Shown one piece after another: positions 1 through 10,821 of a DNA stretch of 64,000 nt. The number at the start of each line of letters is the position of its first letter. Within the stretch, counting starts at the first letter, position 1. Source of the DNA: Burkholderia cenocepacia (GTDB lineage: Bacteria > Pseudomonadota > Gammaproteobacteria > Burkholderiales > Burkholderiaceae); assembly GCF_014211915.1 (NCBI RefSeq), contig NZ_CP060040.1:930001-994000 (forward strand), written 5' to 3'. The position numbers were made by a program, and so were the translations under genes. Below the pieces are notes generated by a model that saw nothing but the letters and a program-made list of their open reading frames with translations, made no database searches and had not been told where the DNA came from.

Positions 1-618
1 GGCAAGGTCGCGTTCATCAAGTCGACCGACGACGGCGCGACGTGGACCAAGCCGCAGATCATCGCGGGGCTGCAGACGGTCGGCGTCACGGACCCGAACA
101 CCGGCGAACCCGTGCGCACCGGCGACATCATTCCCGAACCCGCGATCGATCCCGCATCCGGGCAGCTCTACGTCGTGTGGCAGGACAGCCGCTTCAACGG
201 CGGCGCGTACGACGAGATCGCGCTATCGACGTCGAAGGATGGCGGCGCGACCTGGAGCACGCCGCAACAGGTGAACACGCCGACCGGGCGCCCCGCGTTC
301 AATCCGTCGGCGCGCGTCGACAACACGGGCGCGGTGATGGTCACGCACTACGACTTCCGCGACCTGCAGGCCGGCAACACGACGACGCTGCCGACCGGCT
401 TCTGGCGCAAGATCTCGCACGACGGCGGCGCCACGTTCGCCGACGAGCGGCGCGTCGGCGGCCCGTTCGACATGAAGCTCGCGCCCAACGCCGAAGGGTT
501 CTTCATCGGCGACTACCAGGGGCTCGACGTTCTCCCGTCGTCGTCGTTCCATCCGTTCTTCGTGCAGACCAACGCGGGCAACCTGACGAACCGCACCGAC
601 GTGTTCTTCGCGCCGTAA
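1..618 (+). CDS. BNR/sialidase-like repeat protein, 3' end only
   Basis: The reading frame is open from the first base of the window, so the start lies outside; the last 205 codons are visible. It carries repeated Asp-box motifs of the S-x-D-x-G-x-T-W type (STDDGATW near the edge, STSKDGGATW and ISHDGGATF further on), the signature of BNR/sialidase-fold beta propellers. Such proteins are usually secreted or surface glycosidases, but many Asp-box proteins have no sialidase activity and I see no catalytic Arg triad or Tyr in this fragment. Codon use is normal for the region. It faces the alcohol dehydrogenase tail to tail with about 70 bases between. The fold is clear; the enzymatic role is not. 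Confidence 0.7.
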   Translation, partial: GKVAFIKSTDDGATWTKPQIIAGLQTVGVTDPNTGEPVRTGDIIPEPAIDPASGQLYVVWQDSRFNGGAYDEIALSTSKDGGATWSTPQQVNTPTGRPAFNPSARVDNTGAVMVTHYDFRDLQAGNTTTLPTGFWRKISHDGGATFADERRVGGPFDMKLAPNAEGFFIGDYQGLDVLPSSSFHPFFVQTNAGNLTNRTDVFFAP

Positions 619-688
619 CGCGCGCCTGGCCACCTCGCCGCCGCTCCGACGCCATGCGTCGCGCGGCGGCGGGCGCAGCTCCAGCGCA

Positions 689-1717
689 TCAATGCATGTC
701 GGTCAGCACGATGCGCCCGTCGACCTTCCCTTCCCGCAGCTTCGCGAATACGTCGTTGATGTTGCCGAGCCGGTCGCGGTGGATGTGCGCGCGCACCAGG
801 CCGTCCGCCGCGAAATCGAGCGATTCCTGCAGATCGCGCCGCGTGCCGACGATCGACCCGCGCACGGTGATGCCGTTCAGCACGGTCGAGAAGATCGGCA
901 GCGGGAAATCGCCCGGCGGCAAACCGTTGAGCGCCACCGTGCCGCCACGCCGGACCATCCCGAGCGCCTGCGCGAACGCGCTGCGCGATACGGCCGTGAC
1001 GAGCACGCCGTGCGCGCCGCCGATTTCCTTCTGGATCACTTTCGCGGGGTCGTCGATCGACGCATCGATCGTCAGATGGGCGCCCAGTTGCCGCGCCAGC
1101 GCGAGCTTGTCGGGGGAAATGTCGATGGCCGCGACGTGCAGGCCCATCGCACGCGCATACTGCACGGCCACGTGCCCGAGGCCGCCGATGCCGGAAATCG
1201 CGAGCCACTGGCCCGGGCGCGTGTCGGTGACGCGAATGCCCTTGTAGACCGTGACACCCGCGCACAGGATCGGCGCGATCTCGTCGAACGCGACCTGCGC
1301 GGGCAACTGGCCGACGTAGTCGGGATCGGCCAGCACGTATTCCGCGTAGCTGCCGTTCACCGAATAGCCGGTGTTCTGCTGCCCATGGCACAGCGTTTCC
1401 CAGCCCGTGCAGCAGTACTCGCAATGGCCGCAGGCCGTATAGAGCCACGGCACGCCGACGCGATCGCCCTCGCGCACGTGCGTGACGCCCGCGCCGACCG
1501 CCGCGACGATTCCCACGCCTTCGTGGCCCGGGATGAACGGCAGCGACGGCTTGACGGGCCAGTCGCCGTCGGCCGCGTGCAGATCGGTATGGCAGACGCC
1601 CGACGCCTTGATGTTGACGAGAATCTGGCCGGGCCCCGGTGCGGGGATCGGCACTTCGTCGATGCGCAACGGCTCGCCGAACGCGTGTACCACGGCCGCT
1701 TTCATGGTCTGGGTCAT
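689..1717 (-). CDS. adhP: zinc-dependent alcohol dehydrogenase (AdhP type)
   Basis: Medium-chain NAD(P)-dependent alcohol dehydrogenase of 342 residues, close to the AdhP family length, oxidising primary alcohols to aldehydes in the cytoplasm. Catalytic zinc ligands are visible as Cys42 (GVCHTDLH), His65-Glu66 (PGHEGVG) and Cys152 (LCAGVTVYK); the structural zinc lobe is Cys96, Cys99, Cys102 and Cys110. A Rossmann GIGGLG motif lies at about 176-181. The ATG at 1717 is chosen because AGGAG sits about six bases upstream; longer frames on this strand have no such site and non-protein-like upstream residues. It is a single gene divergent from the TonB receptor. Substrate preference cannot be read from sequence. 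Confidence 0.93.
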   Translation of the reverse strand: MTQTMKAAVVHAFGEPLRIDEVPIPAPGPGQILVNIKASGVCHTDLHAADGDWPVKPSLPFIPGHEGVGIVAAVGAGVTHVREGDRVGVPWLYTACGHCEYCCTGWETLCHGQQNTGYSVNGSYAEYVLADPDYVGQLPAQVAFDEIAPILCAGVTVYKGIRVTDTRPGQWLAISGIGGLGHVAVQYARAMGLHVAAIDISPDKLALARQLGAHLTIDASIDDPAKVIQKEIGGAHGVLVTAVSRSAFAQALGMVRRGGTVALNGLPPGDFPLPIFSTVLNGITVRGSIVGTRRDLQESLDFAADGLVRAHIHRDRLGNINDVFAKLREGKVDGRIVLTDMH

Positions 1718-1952
1718 GCGTTGCTCCTGTCTGGTCGATGAGCGACCCAGTATCCGGTTTCGGCACCGGAGCACGTTGATACGCGTCAACGTATCGGAAC
1801 GGATGCAGCGGTCAACGCGGCTTCGCCACGATCGGCATCGTTCGACGCGAAAGCTCGAGCCGTCGATTACAGACCGCCCCGCTGCTCGCGCCACCCTTTC
1901 ACCGTTCCGACAGAAACCCGACGAGATCCTGCCATTCGGCTTGGATTTTGAC

Positions 1953-1969
1953 ATGATATAACATATCAT
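1953..1969 (+). promoter_or_regulatory. Zur-like inverted repeat upstream of the ZnuD-like receptor
   Basis: ATGATAT-AAC-ATATCAT is a perfect 7-bp inverted repeat with a 3-base spacer in an AT-rich pocket of an otherwise GC-rich 413-base gap (1718-2130). Its core resembles proteobacterial Zur boxes, which are AT-rich palindromes containing TGTTATA/TATAACA halves. It sits about 160 bases before the start of a ZnuD-type zinc receptor, which fits zinc repression. The match to Zur rather than Fur is my inference from the downstream gene. Confidence 0.5.
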
Positions 1970-2130
1970 TTCGCGTGCTCGTCCACCGGATGCCGTTCCA
2001 ACCAGGTGGCCGCGCCTTGCCGAGCCATGTTCCAACGGGTCACTGCGCGTCAGCGACGCAACAATATATCGTATCCAGCAGTGGCCCGCATCGCTCGTTA
2101 TCCGATCCGATTCCAACCGATTCACCGACC

Positions 2131-4213
2131 ATGCGCGACCTCCCTCGCTTACCGCTTCGCCCGCTCTCGTCCCTGTCGCTGATGCTGTGCGCCGCCGTCG
2201 CCCACGCGCAGACCGATGCGCCCGCCGCGTCCGGCACGCCTGCCGCCGCACCCGCACCGCTCGCACCGATCTTCGTGACCGCGAACCCGCTCGGCGACAC
2301 CGAACTGATCGCGCCGACCGTCCAGCTTTCCGGCGACGCGCTGACGCGCCGCCAGGCCGATTCGCTCGGCGAAACGCTCAACGGGCTGCCCGGCGTGTCG
2401 ACCACCACCTACGGGCCGATGGTCGGCCGCCCGATCATCCGCGGGATGGACGGCGACCGGATCCGGCTGCTGCAGAACGGCGTCGCGGCGTATGACGCGT
2501 CGTCGCTGTCGTACGATCACGCGGTGCCGCAGGACCCGCTGTCGATCGAGCGCGTCGAGATCGTGCGCGGCCCCCGCGCTGCTGTACGGCGGCAACGCGG
2601 TGGGCGGCGTGGTCAACACGATCGACAACCGGATTCCGCGCGAAGCGATCGAAGGCGTGACGGGCGCGCTCGACGCCCGCTACGGCGGCGCGAATTCCGT
2701 GCGCGCCGGCGCCGCGCAGGTCGAAGGCGGCAACGGCCGCTTCGCGTTCCACGTCGACGCATTCGATCGCGAAACCAGCAAGCTGCGGATTCCCGGCTAT
2801 GCGCGCAGCAGCCAGCAGCGCGCGATCGACGGCCCCGACACGCCGCAACCGGAAGGCAACGTGCCGAACAGCGACGGGCGCGTGCACGGCGGCGCGGTCG
2901 GCGCGTCGTACACGTGGGCGGACGGTTTCGCGGGCCTGTCGTACAGCGGCTACGAATCGAACTACGGCTCCGTCGCGGAAAGCGACGTGCGGCTGCGGAT
3001 GCGCCAGGAACGCCTCGCGTTCGCGTCCGAGGTGCGCAACCTGAGCGGGCCGTTCACGAAGCTGAAATTCGATTTCGCGTACACCGACTACCGCCACAAG
3101 GAAGTGGACAACGGCGAGACGGCGACCACCTTCCGCAATCGCGGCTACGAGGCGCGCATCGAGGCACGCCATCGAAAGATCGGGCCGTTCGAAGGCGCGA
3201 TCGGCGTGCAGTTCGGCCAGAATACGTTCTCGGCGCTCGGCGACGAAATGCTCGTGCCGTCCACCCGCACCAACAGCGTCGCGCTGTTCGGCCTCGAGGA
3301 ATGGCAGGTCGTCCCGGCGCTGAAGCTGAGCCTCGGCGGCCGCTTCGAGCACGTGAAGGTCGATCCCGATCCGGCGGGCGTCGAGAAATTCGCGGGCGCG
3401 CAGCCGCGCGACTTCAATGCGGGCAGCCTGTCGGCCGGTGCGCTGTTCTCGCTGACGCCGGTATGGTCGATCGCGGCGAACGTCGCCTACACCGAACGCG
3501 CGCCGACCTTCTACGAGCTGTATTCGAACGGTCCGCACGATGCGACCGGCCAGTTCCTGATCGGCAACCCGAACGCGTCGAAGGAAAAGGCCGTGTCGAC
3601 CGACCTGTCGCTGCGCTATGCGAGCGGGCCGAACCGCGGCAGCGTCGGCGTGTTCTACAACCGCTTCTCGAACTATCTGACCGAGTACAACACGGGCCGC
3701 GTGGTGGACGACGACGGCGAGCCCGTCGCGCCCGGCACCGACGGCTCGCTCAACGAGGCAATCTACCGCGGCGTGCGCGCCGAGTTCTACGGCGTCGAGC
3801 TGGACGGCAAGTGGCGTGCGTTCTCGCGGCGCGGCCACACGGTCGATCTCGAACTGACGGCCGACTATACGCACGCGCGCAACGTCGACACGGGCCAGCC
3901 GCTGCCGCGCATCGCGCCGCTGCGCGCGACGCTCGCGGCCGACTACGGTTATGGCCCGTTCGGCGCGCGGGCGCAGATCACGCACGCGTGGTCGCAGCAT
4001 CGCGTGCCCGACGACGACTTCTCGACGGACGGTTATACGTCGCTCGGCGTGATGCTGACGTACAAATTCCGCGTCGGCCCGACGCACTGGCTCGCCTACC
4101 TGCGCGGCGACAACCTGACGAACCAGGAGATCCGCTACTCGACGTCGGTCGTGCGCGGCTTCGCCCCGCAAGGCGGGCGCAGCGTGATGGCCGGATTGCG
4201 CACCACGTTCTGA
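2131..4213 (+). pseudogene. znuD: ZnuD-like TonB-dependent zinc receptor, frameshifted
   Basis: Outer-membrane TonB-dependent receptor of the ZnuD (zinc uptake) type in two frames. The first, from ATG 2131, encodes a signal peptide (cut after AHA, about residue 26), a plug domain with IIRGMDGDRIRLLQNG and the ZnuD-typical SSLSYDHAVPQDPL, and breaks at codon ~147. The rest (LLYGGNAVGGVVN, then the beta barrel ending in Phe) continues in another frame to 4213. The break is a run of five C at 2571-2575 where four would keep the family sequence VRGPALLYGG. Removing one C restores about 693 codons. Everything else looks intact, so this is either a very recent mutation or a sequencing error. A Zur-like palindrome lies upstream. 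Confidence 0.85.
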
Positions 4214-4227
4214 CCCTCGCATGGCTC

Positions 4228-4250
4228 GCGGCGCCCGTCGCGGGCCGCTT
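4228..4250 (+). terminator. possible terminator after the ZnuD-like gene
   Basis: Fifteen bases past the stop there is an imperfect GC stem (GCGGCGCCCG pairing with CGGGCCGC, small bulge) followed by TTTCC. The poor T tract makes it weak. Confidence 0.35.
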
Positions 4251-4577
4251 TCCGGGGCGAACCCGACGCCGCCGCGTCCTTTCCGTTTGTCCGTCAGACA
4301 GTCGCATCATTCACGCCGATCGTCGTGAACACGCATATCGGCTTCCATTCCCCATTCCTCCGCAATGAAATTCCGGCATTCACCGGTAATTTAGAATGAA
4401 CTCATCAGACAATTACTATAAAGATGACGTTTATTGTTTTACCAGTAAATCCGGTTTCAAATACCTCGCATAAACAATTCAGTAAATATCGCCCCTCGCC
4501 TCTTTTGATCGAGATCAAGAATGCCCGTACGACAAGGCTTTGTTCGATCGAAAACAGAATGTAAGGGTTTTGACGGG

Positions 4578-4604
4578 TAAAGAATCATCCCGAATACCCG
4601 TTAA
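4578..4604 (+). promoter_or_regulatory. sigma-28 (FliA) type promoter of the chemoreceptor gene
   Basis: TAAAGAAT, exactly 11 bases, then CCCGTTAA. This fits the flagellar sigma-28 consensus TAAAGTTT-N11-GCCGATAA at 12 of 16 positions with the right spacing. It lies 70 bases upstream of the GTG start of a methyl-accepting chemotaxis protein, a typical FliA target. The rest of the 460-base gap (4214-4673) is unusually AT-rich with no ORF that I can support. Confidence 0.65.
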
Positions 4605-4673
4605 AGCCGGCACGATTCCGTATCTGGTCGAACGATAAATTCCATTTGCCAACCACACGCACAGGGGCACAAC

Positions 4674-6308
4674 GTGAAAATCGCCAGAATGAGCATCAAA
4701 ACGAAACTCCTCGGCGGCTTCGGCCTGCTCGCCGCGGTCGTCGTGATCGTGTCGGGCATGGCCCTCAAGGCACTGTCCGATACGAACGCCGAGTTTTCAC
4801 GCTACATGAACGGCATCAACGCGCGGGCGAACCTGTCCGCGCAAATCCGCACCGCGGTCGACCGGCGCGCGATCGCCGCGCGCAACCTCGTGCTCGTCAC
4901 CCGGCCGGCCGACGTCGAAGCCGAACTGGCCGAGGTGAACCACGCGCACAAGGACGTGCAGGACCATCTCGCGAAGCTCAAGGAACTCATGGCGAACGCG
5001 ACCGACACCTCCGATCGCGCACGCGAACTGGTGGCCGACATCGTGCGCATCGAGGCCGGCTACGGGCCCGTTGCGCTGCGCATCGTCGGACTCGCGCAGG
5101 CCGGCAAGAAGGACGACGCAATCGCCGACATCGAGGACAACTGCCGCCCGTTGCTCGCGCAACTGGTGCGCGCAACCGACGCCTACGCGACCTTCACGCA
5201 TGAACGCGAACTCGAAATCGCGCAGGCCTTCGCGGATCGCTACACGGCGGAGCGCAACCTGCTGGCCGGCATCTGCCTGATCGCCGTCGCGATAGCGGCC
5301 TGCGGCGGCCTGTGGCTCACACGCAAGATCACGGTGCCGATCGGCGCGGCCGTGGACGTCGCCCGCACGGTGGCGAACGGCGATCTCGGCAGCCGTATCG
5401 AGGTGCGCGGCAACGACGAAACGCGCGACCTGCTCGACGCGCTGCGGACGATGAACGAACGGCTGATCGGCATCGTCGGCCGCGTGCGCGACTCGTCGAA
5501 CAGCATCGCGCACGCGGTGAGCGAGATCGCATCGGGCAACCTCGACCTGAGCCAGCGCACCGAGGAACAGGCCGCGTCGCTGCAGGAAACCGCGGCGACG
5601 ATGGAGGAATTCACGTCGACGGTGCGCCTGAACGCGGAAAACGCGCAACAGGCCAGCACGCTCGCCGCGAATGCATCGGACGTCGCGCACCGCGGCAGCT
5701 CGGTGGTCGGCCGCGTGGTCGACACGATGACGGAGATCGGCCACAGCTCGTCGAAGATCGCCGACATCACGGGCATCATCGAAGGCATCGCGTTCCAGAC
5801 CAACATCCTCGCGCTCAACGCGGCGGTCGAAGCCGCCCGCGCGGGCGAACAGGGCCGCGGCTTCGCGGTCGTCGCGAGCGAGGTGCGCAATCTCGCGCAG
5901 CGCTCGTCGACCGCGGCCAAGGAAATCAAGGAACTGATCACCGCGTCGGTGCAGACGATCCGCGACGGCTCGGCGCTCGCGGGCGAAGCCGGCAAGACGA
6001 TGTCCGACGTCACGCAAGCCGTGGCGCGCGTGACCGACATCATGGGCGAGATCGCGGCCGCATCCGCCGAGCAAAGCCGCGGCATCGACCAGGTGAACCT
6101 GACGATCACGCAGATGGACGAGACGACGCAGCAGAACGCCGCGCTCGTCGAGCATGCGGCAGCCGCATCGAAGTCGCTCGAGGCGCAGGGCCGCGAGTTG
6201 TCCGAAACGGTCGCCGCGTTCCGGATGCCGTCCGGCTCACATGGCGCGTCGCCGGGCGCGCGTGAGCAGGAAGCCGACGTGCGTCACTGGCAACCGGCTG
6301 CCGCGTAA
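4674..6308 (+). CDS. methyl-accepting chemotaxis protein
   Basis: Inner-membrane chemoreceptor of 544 residues. TM1 is at about 12-31, a helical periplasmic sensing domain at 32-195 (four-helix-bundle type), TM2 at about 196-215, HAMP at 216-268, and the signalling coiled coil after that, with the conserved hairpin tip EGIAFQTNILALNAAVEAAR at about 370-389 that contacts CheA and CheW. The C-terminus has no CheR-docking NWETF-type pentapeptide. The GTG at 4674 has GGGG six bases upstream; an in-frame ATG at 4689 is the alternative. A sigma-28-like promoter just upstream places it in the flagellar regulon. The ligand cannot be inferred. It is a single gene, not part of a che cluster. Confidence 0.93.
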   Translation: MKIARMSIKTKLLGGFGLLAAVVVIVSGMALKALSDTNAEFSRYMNGINARANLSAQIRTAVDRRAIAARNLVLVTRPADVEAELAEVNHAHKDVQDHLAKLKELMANATDTSDRARELVADIVRIEAGYGPVALRIVGLAQAGKKDDAIADIEDNCRPLLAQLVRATDAYATFTHERELEIAQAFADRYTAERNLLAGICLIAVAIAACGGLWLTRKITVPIGAAVDVARTVANGDLGSRIEVRGNDETRDLLDALRTMNERLIGIVGRVRDSSNSIAHAVSEIASGNLDLSQRTEEQAASLQETAATMEEFTSTVRLNAENAQQASTLAANASDVAHRGSSVVGRVVDTMTEIGHSSSKIADITGIIEGIAFQTNILALNAAVEAARAGEQGRGFAVVASEVRNLAQRSSTAAKEIKELITASVQTIRDGSALAGEAGKTMSDVTQAVARVTDIMGEIAAASAEQSRGIDQVNLTITQMDETTQQNAALVEHAAAASKSLEAQGRELSETVAAFRMPSGSHGASPGAREQEADVRHWQPAAA

Positions 6309-6348
6309 CGGCATGCGCGAACCAGACGACGATGCGCATGCGGTTACG
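6304..6348 (+). terminator. hairpin at the chemoreceptor stop codon
   Basis: CGTAACGGCATGCGC pairs with GCGCATGCGGTTACG with one mismatch over 15 positions and a 15-base loop. The left arm includes the stop codon. There is no T tract, so it may act as an mRNA 3' stabiliser or as a weak terminator. Confidence 0.4.
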
Positions 6349-6773
6349 CTCGTCCGTCTGGGTCACGCTGGCACGCACCGCGTAACCGCCGCATCCCTCA
6401 TCGAAAATCGTTGCAGTCGATTGCGCATGCCGCCATGCGCGTCCTTCGCCCCACTCCCCGCATGGCCTTGCGCACACTGCTTCCGCAGCGACGCGCAAAT
6501 TTCGGTCCCGCTAGGGCCTCGCGCGTTGCAGCACCCTCGTCATGGATAGCGCCCGACATGCGCGCCCGCATCGTGCATCGATACAGACTTTTAAAACGCA
6601 CGAATGACGAGTATCCTAAAAAAGTACTTTTCGACCGGACGGCGAATCGCATTCCCTGACTCCCGTCCGATCGCCATGCGGCCCCATCGTCTCGCGCACC
6701 GCGCACCGATGGCGGCGTCTGTCTCTCGCGCCTGGCCGCACGCCCCCTTCCCCAACAATCGTCAGGAGAGCTG
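6349..6773 (+). other. gap before otsA, no gene seen
   Basis: About 425 bases without a supportable gene. Short frames here have poor codon use and no ribosome site. A locally AT-rich patch at 6590-6635 is the likeliest place for the otsA promoter, but I cannot name a convincing -35/-10 pair. Confidence 0.4.
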
Positions 6774-8180
6774 GTGAGCCGACTCGTCGTCGTATCCAAT
6801 CGCATCGCAGATCCCCGTAAAGCCGCGGCAGGCGGTCTCGCCGTCGCCGTGAAGGACAGCCTGCAGGAAACCGGCGGCGTCTGGTTCGGCTGGAGCGGCA
6901 GGCTACGCGGCGGCGACGATCAGGCCACGCATGGCGACGACGTGCAGATCCAGAACGTCGGCGGCATCCAGCTCGCGACGGTCGACCTCGATCCGCAGGA
7001 TTACGACGCTTACTATCTCGGCTACTCGAACAACGTGCTGTGGCCGGTGTTTCACTACCGGCTCGATCTCGCGCAGTTCGACCGGCGTTTCGCCGACGGC
7101 TACCGACGCGTGAACCAGCTGTTCGCGCGCAAGCTGCGCACGCTGCTGCGCCCCGACGACGTCATCTGGGTGCACGACTATCAGCTGATTCCGCTCGCGG
7201 CCGAGCTGCGCGCGATGGGCTGCACGAATCCGATCGGCTTTTTCCTGCACATCCCGATGCCGCCGCCGCCGATCATGGCCGCGATCCCGGAACACGAATG
7301 GCTGATGCGCTCGCTGTTCGCGTACGACCTCGTCGGCTTCCAGACCGAATCGGATCTGCTCCACTTCGAGCATTACGTCGAGGCCGAAGCCGGCGCGGCG
7401 CGGCTGCCCGACGGCCGGCTGCGCGCGTTCGGCCGCACGCTGTCGGCCGGTGCGTTCCCGATCGGCATCAACGTCGACGAATTCGAAGCGCTCGCGCGCG
7501 ATCGCGACGGCCTCGACATGTTCGAGCGCATGCGCGACGAATATTCGCGCCGTCAGTTGCTGGTCGGGGTCGACCGGCTCGATTACACGAAAGGGCTGCC
7601 GCAGCGCGTGCATGCGTTCCGCGAGTTGCTCGAACACTATCCGGAGAACCGCGACCGCGCGACGCTGATCCAGATCGCCGCGCCGAGCCGCGAGGATCTC
7701 GGCGCCTACGACGACCTGCGGCGCGAAATGGACAGTCTGTGCGGCGCGATCAACGGCGACTACGGCGAGCTCGAATGGATGCCGATGCGCTACATTCACC
7801 GCACCGTCGCGCGCAAGCGGCTCCCCGGCCTCTACCGTGCAAGCCGGGTCGCGCTCGTCACGCCGCTGCGTGACGGGATGAACCTCGTCGCGAAAGAGTT
7901 CCTCGCGGCGCAGGACGCGGCCGACCCGGGCGTGCTCGTGCTGTCGCGTTTCGCGGGCGCGGCCGAGCAACTGAAGTCGGCGCTGCTCGTCAATCCGTAC
8001 GACACGCAAGGCACCGCGCAGGCGATCCAGCGCGCGCTCACGATGCCGCTCGAAGAGCGCCGCCAGCGTCACGCGGCGCTGATGGCGATCATGCGCAAGA
8101 CCGACGTGCACTGGTGGCGCACGCGCTTTCTCGAAGCGCTCACCGAAGCGGCCGAAGTCGCGGCCGCGACCGAATCCTGA
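6774..8180 (+). CDS. otsA: trehalose-6-phosphate synthase
   Basis: GT20 retaining glycosyltransferase, 468 residues, that joins UDP-glucose to glucose-6-phosphate to give trehalose-6-phosphate in the cytoplasm, for osmotic and desiccation tolerance. Family motifs are present in order: an N-terminal GGLAVAVKD loop, VWFGWSG, VIWVHDYQLIPLA, the donor-binding VGVDRLDYTKGLPQR and the C-terminal VTPLRDGMNLVAKEF. The GTG start at 6774 follows AGGAG at a good distance. No otsB phosphatase gene lies beside it, so the second step must be encoded elsewhere. It converges on the FtsH-like gene. Confidence 0.96.
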   Translation: MSRLVVVSNRIADPRKAAAGGLAVAVKDSLQETGGVWFGWSGRLRGGDDQATHGDDVQIQNVGGIQLATVDLDPQDYDAYYLGYSNNVLWPVFHYRLDLAQFDRRFADGYRRVNQLFARKLRTLLRPDDVIWVHDYQLIPLAAELRAMGCTNPIGFFLHIPMPPPPIMAAIPEHEWLMRSLFAYDLVGFQTESDLLHFEHYVEAEAGAARLPDGRLRAFGRTLSAGAFPIGINVDEFEALARDRDGLDMFERMRDEYSRRQLLVGVDRLDYTKGLPQRVHAFRELLEHYPENRDRATLIQIAAPSREDLGAYDDLRREMDSLCGAINGDYGELEWMPMRYIHRTVARKRLPGLYRASRVALVTPLRDGMNLVAKEFLAAQDAADPGVLVLSRFAGAAEQLKSALLVNPYDTQGTAQAIQRALTMPLEERRQRHAALMAIMRKTDVHWWRTRFLEALTEAAEVAAATES

Positions 8181-8355
8181 CGCGCTGGCGCGCGTTCACG
8201 CGTCCGTCGTCCCGGCGGGCATTCGAGCACGACCCACGACGTTCGACCGATACGTGTGCGTCGCTCATGGCGGCGCCGTGGCGGGAAAGAAGGGAAAGAA
8301 AACGCGCAGTGTCGGCAGATCGACACGCGACGCTCGCCGGTCCGCGCAGCGCGCT

Positions 8356-10335
<1,980 letters not shown>

Positions 10336-10667
10336 GGCATCGGGCCGGCCGTATCTGCTGCGCGACGTGCGCTCACGCCGGCACGCGCGCGCAACCCGCG
10401 CAACGGGTACGCGGCTGCGGCCGCGACGACCAGCCGAAAACGGCATGCATCCACGCCATCGTCGCCTCGCTGTCTCGCGTCGTTCGTCCCATCGATACCG
10501 CCTCGGCAACACCGTCGGCCGGCGTCGCCGGGGCGATCCTCGCCCGGGCGGCACGCCGTGACGCGCCGCCCCTGATTCCAGTCTAGTTCGCGTGCGGGCG
10601 TCGCGCACCGCTCGCCGTGCACGCGTCGAATCGTCCGACGAACGACTTTCATCCGCCCCCTTGCCGC

Positions 10668-10700
10668 GTTATAGTCGCGTTCATGACATTTTCGTGACAG
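10668..10700 (-). promoter_or_regulatory. Pho box with -10 element between acpA and ftsH
   Basis: Read on the minus strand: CTGTCAC-GAAA-ATGTCAT (10700 to 10683), the 7-4-7 direct repeat of a PhoB box with six of seven matches in each half, then nine bases, then TATAAC (10673 to 10668). This is the spacing of PhoB-activated promoters, where the box replaces the -35. It points toward the FtsH-like gene (start at 10335, giving a leader over 300 bases), while a phosphatase starts 122 bases to the other side. The rest of the 486-base gap shows no gene. Confidence 0.55.
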
Positions 10701-10821
10701 CCGTGTCGCGCCGCCGCGCGCGATAGCGGCCGTTGCCTTCCGCCCTGCGTCGCGGCTGCCCGCGCGGCGCCGGCGCACATCGAACGACAAAGCCCACCCG
10801 CCCATTCGAGGAGCCCACGAC

